The position numbers were made by a program, and so were the translations under genes. A stretch of 64,000 nucleotides of DNA, from assembly GCF_014490785.1 (NCBI RefSeq), contig NZ_CP051488.1, forward strand, positions 4,973,618 through 5,037,617. Direction: 5' to 3'. Positions 49,965 to 59,451 of the stretch are shown here, in pieces. Under the pieces are notes generated by a model. The model saw only the letters and a program-made list of their open reading frames with translations, did not search any database and was not told where the DNA came from. Position 1 is the stretch's first letter; each line of letters begins with the position of its first letter. The stretch comes from Kosakonia sp. SMBL-WEM22 (GTDB taxonomy: Bacteria > Pseudomonadota > Gammaproteobacteria > Enterobacterales > Enterobacteriaceae).

Positions 49965-50004
49965 CTGTCATTAAACAGTAACAATCGTTGCATATAACTG
50001 TCAT
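49965..50004 (+). promoter_or_regulatory. Pho box cluster of pstS
   Basis: CTGTCATTAAACAG (from 49965) and TTGCATATAACTGTCAT (49988-50004) are direct-repeat PhoB half-sites upstream of pstS, closely resembling the E. coli pstS promoter, with a -10-like TATTTT after them. The rest of 49648-50070 is AT-rich and contains the divergent promoter of the coiled-coil gene. Confidence 0.8.
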
Positions 50005-50070
50005 CAAAGTGTCCTATTTTGCTCCGAGTAGCAACTCAAACAACGATTTACGATTCCTGCAGGAGACATT

Positions 50071-51111
50071 ATGAACGTTATGCGTACCACTGTCGCAACT
50101 GTTGTCGCCGCGACCTTTTCTCTGAGTGCTTTTGCTGTCAATGCCGCAGCTAGCCTGACTGGTGCGGGCGCAACTTTCCCTGCGCCGGTGTATGCCAAGT
50201 GGGCTGATACCTACCAAAAAGAGACGGGCAATAAGGTCAACTATCAGGGCATCGGCTCCTCCGGTGGCGTGAAGCAGATCACCGCCAAAACCGTTGATTT
50301 CGGCGCATCCGATGCACCGCTCTCTGACGAAAAACTCTCCCAGGAAGGTCTGTTCCAGTTCCCGACGGTGATCGGCGGTATCGTACTGGCTATCAACGTA
50401 CCGGGCGTAAAATCTGGCGAGCTGGTGCTCGACGGCAAAACGCTGGGCGATATCTACCTCGGCAAAATCAAAAAATGGGACGACGCGGCTATCGCCAAAC
50501 TCAACCCGGGCCTGAAACTGCCTTCGCAGAACATCGCCGTGGTTCGTCGCGCTGACGGTTCCGGTACTTCGTTCGTCTTCACCAGCTACCTGGCGAAAGT
50601 GAACGAAGAGTGGAAATCGAAAGTTGGTTCCGGCTCTACCGTTAACTGGCCGACCGGTCTGGGTGGTAAAGGCAACGACGGCATCGCCGCCTTTGTTCAG
50701 CGTCTGCCGGGCTCTATCGGTTACGTTGAGTACGCTTACGCCAAGCAGAACAACCTGACCTACACCAAACTGATGTCTGCTGATGGCAAAGCCGTTAGTC
50801 CGACCGAAGAGAGCTTCTCTAACGCGGCAAAAGATATCGACTGGAGCAAATCCTTCGCCCAGGACCTGACTAACCAGAAAGGTGCGGATGTATGGCCAAT
50901 CACCTCCACCACCTTTATCCTGGTACATAAAGAGCAGGCGAAACCTGAGCAGGGCGCTGAAGTGCTGAAGTTCTTTGACTGGGCTTACAAAAACGGCGGC
51001 AAACAGGCTAACGATCTCGATTACGCAACCCTGCCGAGCAGCGTTGTTGAACAAGTTCGCGCCGCATGGAAGACCAATGTGAAAGATAGCAGCGGTAAAG
51101 CCGTTTACTAA
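50071..51111 (+). CDS. pstS: phosphate-binding periplasmic protein PstS
   Basis: This 346-residue high-affinity receptor delivers phosphate to PstCAB. A signal peptide ends near residue 25 (AVNAAA). Phosphate-contacting loops GAGATFPAP and ADGSGTSF are conserved. It is strongly induced by PhoB under phosphate starvation through the upstream Pho boxes. Confidence 0.98.
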   Translation: MNVMRTTVATVVAATFSLSAFAVNAAASLTGAGATFPAPVYAKWADTYQKETGNKVNYQGIGSSGGVKQITAKTVDFGASDAPLSDEKLSQEGLFQFPTVIGGIVLAINVPGVKSGELVLDGKTLGDIYLGKIKKWDDAAIAKLNPGLKLPSQNIAVVRRADGSGTSFVFTSYLAKVNEEWKSKVGSGSTVNWPTGLGGKGNDGIAAFVQRLPGSIGYVEYAYAKQNNLTYTKLMSADGKAVSPTEESFSNAAKDIDWSKSFAQDLTNQKGADVWPITSTTFILVHKEQAKPEQGAEVLKFFDWAYKNGGKQANDLDYATLPSSVVEQVRAAWKTNVKDSSGKAVY

Positions 51112-51132
51112 TCGCTGAGTTTTGAAGAACAT

Positions 51133-51205
51133 GGCGGATGGCGCTTACACCATCCGCCTTACAGATCCTCTGTAGGCCCGGTAAGCGCAAGCGCCTGCGG
51201 GCAAC
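51133..51205. repeat. BIME: two inverted REP units between pstS and pstC
   Basis: GGCGGATGGCGC...CATCCGCC (about 51133-51163) and GCCCGGTAAGCGC...GCGGGC (about 51174-51202) are two REP-type hairpins in opposite orientation. Here they probably stabilise the abundant pstS mRNA relative to pstCAB. Confidence 0.7.
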
Positions 51206-51235
51206 TTCGTAAGACGTCAAACTGAAGAGTAATTT

Positions 51236-52195
51236 ATGGCTGCAACCAAGCCGGCATTTAACCCCCCGGGTAAAAAAGGCGACATGATCTTCAGCGCACT
51301 GGTAAGACTGGCTGCGCTGATTGTGCTATTGCTGCTGAGCGGCATCATCGTTTCGCTGATTTTCTCCTCCTGGCCCAGCATCCAGAAATTTGGTTTCTCC
51401 TTCCTGTGGACCAAAGAGTGGGATGCGCCGAATGAGATTTACGGCGCGCTGGTGCCCATCTACGGCACCATTGTGACCTCTGTTATCGCTCTGCTGATCG
51501 CCGTACCGGTGAGTTTCGGCATCGCGCTGTTCCTGACAGAGCTTTCACCTGGCTGGCTGAAACGCCCGCTGGGTATCGCCATTGAGCTGCTGGCGGCGAT
51601 CCCGAGTATCGTCTACGGCATGTGGGGGCTGTTTATCTTCGCTCCGCTGTTCGCGACCTATTTCCAGGAACCGGTCGGCAATGTGCTCTCTAACATTCCG
51701 TTTGTCGGCGCCCTCTTCTCCGGCCCGGCGTTTGGTATCGGTATCCTCGCCGCCGGGGTGATCCTCGCGATTATGATCATTCCCTACATTGCGGCGGTCA
51801 TGCGCGATGTCTTCGAACAGACCCCGGTGATGATGAAAGAGTCGGCTTACGGCATCGGCTGCACCACCTGGGAGGTGATCTGGCGCATCGTGCTGCCGTT
51901 TACCAAAAACGGGGTGATAGGCGGCGTCATGCTTGGCCTTGGGCGCGCACTGGGTGAAACGATGGCGGTGACCTTTATCATCGGCAACACCTACCAGCTC
52001 GACAGCGCTTCGCTCTATATGCCGGGCAACAGCATCACCTCTGCGCTGGCGAATGAGTTTGCCGAAGCGGAATCGGGCCTGCACGTCGCGGCGCTGATGG
52101 AGCTGGGGCTGATTCTGTTTGTCATTACCTTTATCGTGCTGGCGATCTCGAAATTTATGATCCTGCGCCTGGCGAAAAACGAGGGGGCGCGCTAA
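51236..52195 (+). CDS. pstC: phosphate ABC transporter permease PstC
   Basis: This 319-residue inner-membrane permease has six main helices and the EAA loop ESAYGIGCTTWEVIW. Start and length match E. coli. Its TAA shares one base with the pstA ATG. Confidence 0.97.
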   Translation: MAATKPAFNPPGKKGDMIFSALVRLAALIVLLLLSGIIVSLIFSSWPSIQKFGFSFLWTKEWDAPNEIYGALVPIYGTIVTSVIALLIAVPVSFGIALFLTELSPGWLKRPLGIAIELLAAIPSIVYGMWGLFIFAPLFATYFQEPVGNVLSNIPFVGALFSGPAFGIGILAAGVILAIMIIPYIAAVMRDVFEQTPVMMKESAYGIGCTTWEVIWRIVLPFTKNGVIGGVMLGLGRALGETMAVTFIIGNTYQLDSASLYMPGNSITSALANEFAEAESGLHVAALMELGLILFVITFIVLAISKFMILRLAKNEGAR

Positions 52196-53085
52196 TGGCT
52201 ACGCTTGAAATGCAGCACACCACACAGCTGGCCGAGTCGCGTCGCAAAATGCAGGCGCGCCGCCGGTTGAAAAACCGCATCGCTCTGACGCTCTCGATGG
52301 CGACGATGGTGTTTGGCCTCTTCTGGCTGGTGTGGATCCTTTTCTCTACCGTCACGCGCGGTATCGACGGCATGTCGCTGGCGCTGTTTACCGAATCGAC
52401 CCCGCCGCCAAACACAGCTGGCGGCGGCCTGGCAAACGCCCTGGCGGGCAGTGGCCTGCTGATCCTGTGGGCGACGGTAATCGGTACGCCGCTGGGCATT
52501 ATGGCGGGGATCTACCTGGCGGAGTATGGGCGTAAATCCTGGCTCGCCGAGATTATCCGTTTTATCAACGACATCTTGCTCTCCGCGCCCTCTATCGTGG
52601 TCGGCCTGTTCGTCTACACCATCGTGGTGGCGCAGATGCAGCACTTCTCCGGCTGGGCGGGCGTGATTGCGCTGGCGCTGCTGCAGGTGCCGATTGTCAT
52701 TCGTACCACGGAAAACATGCTGAAACTGGTGCCGGATAGCCTGCGTGAAGCGGCTTACGCGCTGGGCACGCCGAAGTGGAAGATGATCTCCGCGATTACG
52801 CTGAAAGCCTCTGTCTCCGGCATCATGACCGGCGTACTGCTGGCGATAGCGCGTATCGCCGGTGAAACGGCACCGCTGCTCTTTACGGCGCTCTCTAACC
52901 AGTTCTGGAGCACCGACATGATGCAGCCTATCGCTAACCTGCCGGTGACGATTTTCAAATTCGCCATGAGCCCGTTTGCCGAATGGCAGCAGCTGGCCTG
53001 GGCCGGGGTGCTGATTATCACGCTCTGCGTACTGCTGTTGAACATCCTGGCGCGCGTTGTCTTCGCCAAGAATCGACACGGCTAA
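52195..53085 (+). CDS. pstA: phosphate ABC transporter permease PstA
   Basis: This 296-residue partner permease has the EAA loop LREAAYALGTPKWKMI and several hydrophobic helices. It is coupled to pstC by a one-base overlap. A short GC-rich hairpin precedes pstB at 53090-53113. Confidence 0.97.
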   Translation: MATLEMQHTTQLAESRRKMQARRRLKNRIALTLSMATMVFGLFWLVWILFSTVTRGIDGMSLALFTESTPPPNTAGGGLANALAGSGLLILWATVIGTPLGIMAGIYLAEYGRKSWLAEIIRFINDILLSAPSIVVGLFVYTIVVAQMQHFSGWAGVIALALLQVPIVIRTTENMLKLVPDSLREAAYALGTPKWKMISAITLKASVSGIMTGVLLAIARIAGETAPLLFTALSNQFWSTDMMQPIANLPVTIFKFAMSPFAEWQQLAWAGVLIITLCVLLLNILARVVFAKNRHG

Positions 53086-53131
53086 TTTTTGCGACGCGGC
53101 GAAGGCGGCGTCGAGTTGAGGAAAGAGATAA

Positions 53132-53905
53132 ATGAGTATGGTTGATACTACGCCGGGCAAGATTCAGGTTCGTGATTTGAACTTCTATTACGGCAAATTC
53201 CATGCACTGAAAAACATCAGCCTGGATATTGCCAAAAATCAGGTGACGGCGTTTATCGGGCCGTCTGGCTGCGGGAAATCCACGCTGCTGCGCACCTTTA
53301 ACAAAATGTATGAGCTCTATCCTGAGCAGCGCGCGGAAGGCGAAATTCTGCTGGATGGCGACAACATTCTCACCAATACCCAGGATATCGCTCTGCTGCG
53401 CGCGAAAGTGGGCATGGTGTTCCAGAAACCGACGCCGTTCCCGATGTCGATTTACGACAACATCGCCTTTGGCGTGCGTCTGTTTGAGAAGCTTTCGCGC
53501 CCCGATATGGACGAGCGCGTGCAGTGGGCCTTGACCAAGGCCGCATTGTGGAATGAAACCAAGGATAAATTGCACCAGAGCGGCTACTCTCTCTCCGGCG
53601 GCCAGCAGCAGCGTCTCTGCATCGCGCGCGGCATTGCTATTCGCCCGGAAGTGCTGCTGCTGGATGAGCCTTGCTCGGCCCTGGACCCAATCTCCACCGG
53701 CCGTATCGAAGAGCTGATCACCGAGCTTAAGCAGGATTACACCGTGGTTATCGTGACGCACAATATGCAGCAGGCGGCGCGCTGCTCCGATCACACTGCG
53801 TTTATGTATCTCGGTGAGTTGATTGAGTTCAGCAATACAGACGATCTGTTCACCAAGCCTGCGAAGAAGCAAACGGAAGATTACATTACCGGGCGCTACG
53901 GCTGA
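53132..53905 (+). CDS. pstB: phosphate ABC transporter ATP-binding protein PstB
   Basis: This 257-residue ATPase has Walker A GPSGCGKST near residues 43-51, the signature LSGGQQQR and Walker B LLLDEPCSALDP. Together with PhoU it also signals phosphate status to PhoR. Confidence 0.98.
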   Translation: MSMVDTTPGKIQVRDLNFYYGKFHALKNISLDIAKNQVTAFIGPSGCGKSTLLRTFNKMYELYPEQRAEGEILLDGDNILTNTQDIALLRAKVGMVFQKPTPFPMSIYDNIAFGVRLFEKLSRPDMDERVQWALTKAALWNETKDKLHQSGYSLSGGQQQRLCIARGIAIRPEVLLLDEPCSALDPISTGRIEELITELKQDYTVVIVTHNMQQAARCSDHTAFMYLGELIEFSNTDDLFTKPAKKQTEDYITGRYG

Positions 53906-53973
53906 TTGCCGAACCACAGAGGTGGTTGCCACCTCGTTACCACGTGAAATTTGTCGGGCATTTGGAGTGCACC

Positions 53974-54699
53974 ATGGACAATCTGAACCTTAACAAACAT
54001 ATTTCCGGGCAGTTTAACGCTGAGCTGGAAAGTATTCGCACTCAGGTCATGACTATGGGTGGAATGGTGGAGCAGCAGCTCTCGGATGCGATCACCGCAA
54101 TGCATAACCAGGACAGCGAGCTGGCAAAGCGCGTTGTTGAAGGGGATAAGCAGGTCAATATGATGGAAGTCGCCATCGATGAGGCCTGCGTGCGCATTAT
54201 CGCCAAGCGTCAGCCGACGGCGAGTGATTTACGCCTGGTGATGGCGATCATCAAAACCATTGCCGAGCTGGAGCGCATTGGCGACGTGGCGGATAAAATC
54301 TGCCGTACGGCGCTGGAGAAGTTCTCCCAGCAGCACCAGCCGCTGCTCGTCAGCCTCGAGTCGTTAGGCCGCCATACTGTGCAGATGCTGCATGACGTAT
54401 TGGACGCCTTTGCGCGGATGGATATTGACGAAGCGGTGCGCGTCTATCGCGAAGATAAGAAAGTGGATCAGGAGTATGAAGGCATTGTGCGTCAGCTGAT
54501 GACCTACATGATGGAAGATTCGCGCACCATTCCGAGCGTTCTGACCGCCCTCTTCTGCGCCCGCTCTATCGAGCGTATCGGCGACCGCTGCCAGAATATC
54601 TGCGAGTACATCTTCTACTTCGTTAAGGGCCAGGATTTCCGCCACGTTGGTGGCGACGAGCTGGACAAACTGCTCGCCGGAAAAGATCCGAAAGAGTAA
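53974..54699 (+). CDS. phoU: phosphate signalling protein PhoU
   Basis: This 241-residue protein consists of two PhoU three-helix repeats with metal-binding E/DXXXD motifs (AELERIGDVADKI and SIERIGDRCQNI). It links PstSCAB activity to PhoR and represses the Pho regulon when phosphate is ample. The frame opens 16 codons upstream, but ATG 53974 gives MDNLNLNKH as in E. coli. Confidence 0.97.
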   Translation: MDNLNLNKHISGQFNAELESIRTQVMTMGGMVEQQLSDAITAMHNQDSELAKRVVEGDKQVNMMEVAIDEACVRIIAKRQPTASDLRLVMAIIKTIAELERIGDVADKICRTALEKFSQQHQPLLVSLESLGRHTVQMLHDVLDAFARMDIDEAVRVYREDKKVDQEYEGIVRQLMTYMMEDSRTIPSVLTALFCARSIERIGDRCQNICEYIFYFVKGQDFRHVGGDELDKLLAGKDPKE

Positions 54700-54707
54700 G
54701 CACAATA

Positions 54708-54737
54708 AAAACCCCCTCATGATAAGGGGGTTTTGCT
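54708..54737 (+). terminator. phoU terminator (bidirectional)
   Basis: AAAAACCCCCTCATGATAAGGGGGTTTTG forms a strong hairpin with A and T tracts on either side, so it can end both phoU and the convergent glycohydrolase gene. Confidence 0.9.
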
Positions 54738-55640
54738 TTACGCTGACTTGGTGAGTAACTGCCCGGCAAGCGCTGCGATCTCATCGCCTTGCCACACCTT
54801 CTCCCGCCAGCGTTGAGGAATTCCCTCTACGCCGTACCAGGCACCAGCCAGCTGCCCGGCAATCGCCGCAGTGGTATCCGCATCGTCGCCAAGGTTGGTC
54901 GCCAGCAGGACAGTCTCTTCGAAACTCTCTGCGTGAGCGAAGCACCAAAGCGCCGCCTCAAGGCTTTGCACGCAGTAACCGGTGCCAAACACCTCCGCAC
55001 GCGATTTCTGCCGGTAATGCCCTTCGGCGATCTGGCGCAGATTAGCCTGTTGCGGCAGCTGCGCAATATCCGTCAGCGTGTCGGATTTACTTTTGCCCTG
55101 TAGCGCATTGATGAGCATCTGCGCGAACAGACGACAGCTGGCCAGCGCTTCCGGCGCGGCATGGGTCGTCCGCGATGATGCTTCGGCATACTCCAGCGCC
55201 TTTGGCACATCCGGATAGTACCAGAGCACCACCGGCGCCAGCCGCATCAATGAGCCGTTGCCCGCCGTGCGCGGATCGCTGGAGCCGGCAAAGGGTTCGC
55301 CGTCGTGCGCAAAGCGCTGCAGCGCAGATGAGACCGTCATCCCGATATCAAAACAGCTGCCCGTAGAGCTTAAATAGCCCCACTTCCACCAGTTCAGATA
55401 GCGGTTCATCTGATCGGTCGCATCAAACCCTTTACAGGCGATCAGGCTATGCGCGAGGCAGAGCGCCATGGAGGTGTCATCCGTCCACTGTCCGGCTTTT
55501 AAATGAAACGGGCCGCCGCCGACCATGTCGGTGACCGGGGTAAAGCTCTCTCTGGGACTGAACTCTACCGTTGTGCCAACCGCATCGCCGGCCGCCAGGC
55601 CGAGAAGGCACCCCTGATAACGCGCAAGTAAATCCGACAT
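54738..55640 (-). CDS. ADP-ribosylglycohydrolase family protein (DraG-like)
   Basis: This 300-residue all-helical hydrolase of the DraG/ARH family is predicted to remove ADP-ribose from proteins or small molecules. The metal-site motifs are complete: GDAVG near the N-terminus, TDDTS near residue 54, NGSLMR in the middle and NLGDDADTTAAI near residue 247. No nif genes or partner ADP-ribosyltransferase occur in the window, so a nitrogenase-linked role is unsupported. It starts 28 bases after the cbrC-like gene ends and may share its transcript. Confidence 0.82.
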   Translation of the reverse strand: MSDLLARYQGCLLGLAAGDAVGTTVEFSPRESFTPVTDMVGGGPFHLKAGQWTDDTSMALCLAHSLIACKGFDATDQMNRYLNWWKWGYLSSTGSCFDIGMTVSSALQRFAHDGEPFAGSSDPRTAGNGSLMRLAPVVLWYYPDVPKALEYAEASSRTTHAAPEALASCRLFAQMLINALQGKSKSDTLTDIAQLPQQANLRQIAEGHYRQKSRAEVFGTGYCVQSLEAALWCFAHAESFEETVLLATNLGDDADTTAAIAGQLAGAWYGVEGIPQRWREKVWQGDEIAALAGQLLTKSA

Positions 55641-55667
55641 CTTTTATTCCTTATTTTGGGCAAGTCG

Positions 55668-56255
55668 TCAGGAGAAATCTGCCCACAGACGCAGCTTCCC
55701 GCAGTGGAGGCAGCGGAAGAGGTAGCCCTGACAGTCGCCGCCGTCGCGCAAATACTCCTTTAGTTTGTCGATATCCATTCCAAAGGCCCGGCAATCGGCG
55801 TCCAGATCGGCAAACTGATCCAGCTTGTCGGCTATCTCTTTCCAGCCAACGTAACCGATAAAGGCGCAGAAATCATTGCAGTGTGCCAGCCAGTGCTCCT
55901 GCTGCCAGCCGCAATAGCCGGGTGTGCGTTGCGTCAACTCAGCAACGGTCTCTTCCGGCCACGAACTGCTAAAGCCGGTAAATTCGCCCTCATCGTCAAA
56001 CTCCCCTTCGACACCCTCCAGGCTGCAATCATCCTGAAATGTGCCGTTGAATTTCTCTGCTGCTGAGCCATCGGCAATGCACCAGGGGCAGAGCGTGTCG
56101 ACGTCTTCAGCAGTAAAGAATGGGTTGGTGTAGTAAACGTCTGTTGGCTGTGAGCAACAGTCGCAGGTCACGGTTTTGCCTTCAGAGAAGACGCCTGTTT
56201 CCAGGGGCTGTGGGTGGTATTTGAATACCGGGAGAGGGCGATTATTCTGGTCCAT
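55668..56255 (-). CDS. cbrC: CbrC-family protein (UPF0167)
   Basis: This 195-residue soluble acidic protein resembles E. coli CbrC, a CreB-regulated protein linked to colicin E2 tolerance. It has paired cysteines (CDCC, CPWC and CLHC near residues 32, 56 and 184) suggesting zinc binding. It sits just downstream of yieH, as in E. coli, where cbrB and cbrC lie nearby. Function is unproven. Confidence 0.8.
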   Translation of the reverse strand: MDQNNRPLPVFKYHPQPLETGVFSEGKTVTCDCCSQPTDVYYTNPFFTAEDVDTLCPWCIADGSAAEKFNGTFQDDCSLEGVEGEFDDEGEFTGFSSSWPEETVAELTQRTPGYCGWQQEHWLAHCNDFCAFIGYVGWKEIADKLDQFADLDADCRAFGMDIDKLKEYLRDGGDCQGYLFRCLHCGKLRLWADFS

Positions 56256-56280
56256 AAAAACATCCTGTCTTGTAGGTAAG

Positions 56281-56946
56281 TTAGCGCGTAACAGACCACC
56301 CGCGAGCGCGCCACAATTCTGGCAGCTGTGCTAAGTCAGTAAATGTCGTCACTTTTGGGTGATCGATAGGTACGTTATGCGGGTCGGCGCAGAAGTAAAA
56401 GACTTCCATCCCTGCCGCAATGCCAGATTGCGCTCCGGCGGCGGAATCATCCACCAGAATGCACTTCTCCGGCGAGACATCAAGTACCTCTGCTGCATGG
56501 TACATTAACGCTGGATCGGGCTTCCAGCGCTGTATGTCATAGCCACTAAACAGTTTTTCCGGAAAGTGGTGCAACATCCCAAGTTTACCTAATGAGTGTT
56601 GCATTTTGCTCACCGGCCCGTTAGAGACCACGCACATGGGGACGCTTACGGCAGCAAGCAGTGCATTAGCACCCGGAATCACCTCCAGCTCACTGTCGAA
56701 CAGCCGCGCCACTTCGGCGCGATAAACCGGCTCAAGCAGCGCTTTATCCAGCGCTTTACCGTGTTCCTCGCCGATAACATCAATAATTTCATATAGCTTC
56801 ATGCCTTTAAAGCGCTTGAAGACCTCTTCGAGGTCCAGCGTAATGCCAACGGTTTGAAACATATGGACGTATGCGCGGGAACAGATCACTTCACTATCGA
56901 CCAGGGTGCCGTCACAGTCGAAAAAGATCGCTTCAATGTGGGACAT
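56281..56946 (-). CDS. yieH: 6-phosphogluconate phosphatase YieH (HAD family)
   Basis: This 221-residue HAD hydrolase shows activity on 6-phosphogluconate and other sugar phosphates in E. coli. Motif I FFDCDGTLVDSE is at residues 8-19, motif II is VVSNGP, and the terminal acidic motif is LVDDSAAG. It is divergent from adeP. Confidence 0.93.
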   Translation of the reverse strand: MSHIEAIFFDCDGTLVDSEVICSRAYVHMFQTVGITLDLEEVFKRFKGMKLYEIIDVIGEEHGKALDKALLEPVYRAEVARLFDSELEVIPGANALLAAVSVPMCVVSNGPVSKMQHSLGKLGMLHHFPEKLFSGYDIQRWKPDPALMYHAAEVLDVSPEKCILVDDSAAGAQSGIAAGMEVFYFCADPHNVPIDHPKVTTFTDLAQLPELWRARGWSVTR

Positions 56947-56996
56947 GCCATTTCCTGTGATTACAAGTTTAACGATTACTTAACGCAGATTGCGGG

Positions 56997-57012
56997 ACGC
57001 AATCGTTGCCGT
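56997..57012. promoter_or_regulatory. PurR-like operator upstream of adeP
   Basis: ACGCAATCGTTGCCGT matches the PurR consensus ACGCAAACGTTTTCGT at 13 of 16 positions and lies about 100 bp before adeP. E. coli adeP belongs to the PurR regulon. Confidence 0.55.
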
Positions 57013-57112
57013 ATAAGCAAATTCAATGAAAAAAGTGCGTGATAACCGTCAATACTGCCTCATTTTGGTATAGGATAGCGACGAATTTTCCCTCCTATTC
57101 CGGAAATTGATA

Positions 57113-58450
57113 ATGAGCCAACAACAGACCTCCCAGGCCTCTCGCCCGGGGTTGCTTGACCGCGTGTTCAAACTGCGTGACCACGGCACAACGGCGCGCA
57201 CCGAAGTGATCGCCGGCTTCACGACGTTTTTAACGATGGTCTACATCGTTTTCGTTAACCCGCAAATTTTAGGCGTCGCCGGGATGGATACCAGCGCAGT
57301 TTTTGTCACTACCTGTCTGATCGCCGCCTTCGGCAGCATCCTGATGGGGCTGGTGGCTAACCTGCCGGTCGCGTTGGCTCCGGCAATGGGATTGAACGCC
57401 TTCTTCGCCTTCGTGGTAGTGGGCGCGATGGGGCTCTCCTGGCAGGTCGGTATGGGTGCGATCTTCTGGGGTGCGGTCGGTCTGCTGTTGCTGACCATCT
57501 TCCGCGTACGCTACTGGATGATCGCCAATATCCCGATGAGCCTGCGTGTTGGCATCACCAGCGGGATCGGCCTGTTTATCGGCATGATGGGTCTGAAAAA
57601 TGCGGGCGTGATTGTCGCCAACAAAGAGACGCTAGTGAGCATTGGTAATCTGACGTCACACAGCGTGCTGCTGGGCGTGCTTGGCTTCTTTATCATCGCT
57701 ATTCTGGCGTCACGTAATATTCACGCCGCGGTGCTGGTCTCTATCGTCGTGACCACGCTTCTGGGCTGGCTGCTGGGCGATGTGCAGTATTACGGGATTG
57801 TCTCTACGCCGCCAAGCGTAATGTCGGTGGTAGGCAATGTCGATCTCGCCGGCTCCTTCAACCTGGGTCTGGCGGGCGTGATCTTCTCGTTTATGCTGGT
57901 GAACCTGTTCGACTCCTCCGGGACGCTGATTGGCGTAACCGACAAAGCTGGGCTGGTGGATGAGAAGGGCAAATTCCCGCGCATGAAGCAGGCGCTCTAC
58001 GTTGACAGCATCTCCTCTGTCACTGGCTCCTTCTTCGGTACATCCTCGGTTACGGCCTACATTGAATCCTCTTCGGGCGTCTCCGTTGGCGGGCGTACCG
58101 GCCTGACGGCGGTAGTCGTGGGTTTGCTGTTCCTGCTGGTGATCTTCCTCTCGCCGCTGGCGGGAATGGTGCCGGGTTATGCGGCTGCGGGCGCGCTGAT
58201 TTACGTTGGAGTGCTGATGACCTCAAGCCTGGCGCGCGTGAAGTGGGAGGATCTCACCGAAGCGGTACCGGCGTTTATTACCGCCGTGATGATGCCGTTT
58301 AGCTTCTCCATCACCGAGGGGATCGCGCTCGGCTTTATCTCCTACTGCGTGATGAAAATCGGTACCGGCCGTCTGCGCGAGCTTAGCCCGTGCGTGGTTG
58401 TCGTGGCGCTGCTGTTCCTGCTGAAAATCGTCTTTATCGACGCGCATTAA
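57113..58450 (+). CDS. adeP: adenine permease AdeP (NCS2/AzgA-like)
   Basis: This 445-residue inner-membrane proton symporter for adenine has about 14 hydrophobic segments and the family motif PAMGLNAFFAF near residue 83. A TTG two codons upstream also opens the frame. GGAA is spaced correctly for ATG 57113, giving MSQQQTSQ as in E. coli. A GC-rich hairpin without a T-run follows the stop. Confidence 0.94.
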   Translation: MSQQQTSQASRPGLLDRVFKLRDHGTTARTEVIAGFTTFLTMVYIVFVNPQILGVAGMDTSAVFVTTCLIAAFGSILMGLVANLPVALAPAMGLNAFFAFVVVGAMGLSWQVGMGAIFWGAVGLLLLTIFRVRYWMIANIPMSLRVGITSGIGLFIGMMGLKNAGVIVANKETLVSIGNLTSHSVLLGVLGFFIIAILASRNIHAAVLVSIVVTTLLGWLLGDVQYYGIVSTPPSVMSVVGNVDLAGSFNLGLAGVIFSFMLVNLFDSSGTLIGVTDKAGLVDEKGKFPRMKQALYVDSISSVTGSFFGTSSVTAYIESSSGVSVGGRTGLTAVVVGLLFLLVIFLSPLAGMVPGYAAAGALIYVGVLMTSSLARVKWEDLTEAVPAFITAVMMPFSFSITEGIALGFISYCVMKIGTGRLRELSPCVVVVALLFLLKIVFIDAH

Positions 58451-58503
58451 TTCCCTCTCCCTCTCCCGTTTCGGGGGAGGGAAAGCTTTATCCTCACGCT
58501 TAT

Positions 58504-59241
58504 TCAGATCAACGCTTTTTCGGCGGGCAGGCTGGTGAAACGCATCAGGCGGGAAGCCGGATCGTTGGCGCGGGTCAGCACATCCGTCAGGTAGTGCCAC
58601 CCTTTCTGGCTATCAAACTCCCAGATGCGCAGGCTTTCAATCGCTGGCGCGACCGCAACAGACCAGATCAGCACATCTTCGGCATCGCACATCACTTCTA
58701 CCTGCGCATGTTGTGCGACGCGAAGCCGCCCGGAGCCAGGCAGCAGCTGGAGCTGCATCGGGTCATCCTGCATCTGGTGGATCAGCTTCATCACGCTTTG
58801 GCGCAGCGTTATCAGCTGCGTTTGCGCTTCACTGGCATCGTTCTGGTTATTTATCCACAACTGCTCATTATTACTGAAGGTGTGTTTCTGCCCGTGCGGG
58901 CTATGGAAGCTGCGCGTCGCGCGCTGTAGCTCCATATCAAGGCCGCACTCGCCTTCGGTGGTAATGGCAACACCAACCATATTCCCGGCATAGGCCAGTG
59001 AAAAGCCCGGTAGGCTGCTGTCGGCAAAGCGCGGTCTTCCGCTCTCCTCAACCACCATCTCCGGCAGCTCGCTGATGCCATAAAGCATAAACATCATCTC
59101 TGCGAGCAGCGCCCTGGAAGCGATATACCGGGAGCGGCGATGTTCCGGAAGTTGACCGGCGGCATCAAGGCACGCCTGGGGGAGCCGGGTCGAGACAAGA
59201 TGGCCTTCTGAAAGGATCCCTCTTGCAAAGTGTGTCGCCAT
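58504..59241 (-). CDS. yieE: 4'-phosphopantetheinyl transferase superfamily protein YieE
   Basis: This 245-residue member of the Sfp/AcpS superfamily is predicted to attach phosphopantetheine to carrier proteins. The magnesium-binding motif GLDMELQ lies near residue 97, although the usual downstream WxxKE motif is not evident. It closely matches E. coli YieE, whose partner is unknown. No carrier protein or synthase is nearby. In E. coli tna, mdtL and yidZ separate it from mnmE, but here they are absent. Confidence 0.85.
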   Translation of the reverse strand: MATHFARGILSEGHLVSTRLPQACLDAAGQLPEHRRSRYIASRALLAEMMFMLYGISELPEMVVEESGRPRFADSSLPGFSLAYAGNMVGVAITTEGECGLDMELQRATRSFHSPHGQKHTFSNNEQLWINNQNDASEAQTQLITLRQSVMKLIHQMQDDPMQLQLLPGSGRLRVAQHAQVEVMCDAEDVLIWSVAVAPAIESLRIWEFDSQKGWHYLTDVLTRANDPASRLMRFTSLPAEKALI

Positions 59242-59451
59242 TTTTCGCTCCGTGATAATGGGCTGCGTGAATCAAATCGATAATCGACATTATCGCCTGT
59301 GATGAATAGGTTTTAATGCGAAAAGTCCCATCTGAAAAGTCCTAAGGCGTGATATTTACACTTTCTTTCGTCAATAGGGAACACTTTCGGAAAAAGTGAT
59401 GAAATGACGGCTAACGAGCGCTAAAACGCCCGCCAGCCGCGGGATGAGGGA

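Noticed and set aside
46497..50070. Tn7 transposon insertion at glmS
   Set aside because: No transposase genes or recognisable Tn7 end repeats are present; only the location is suggestive.
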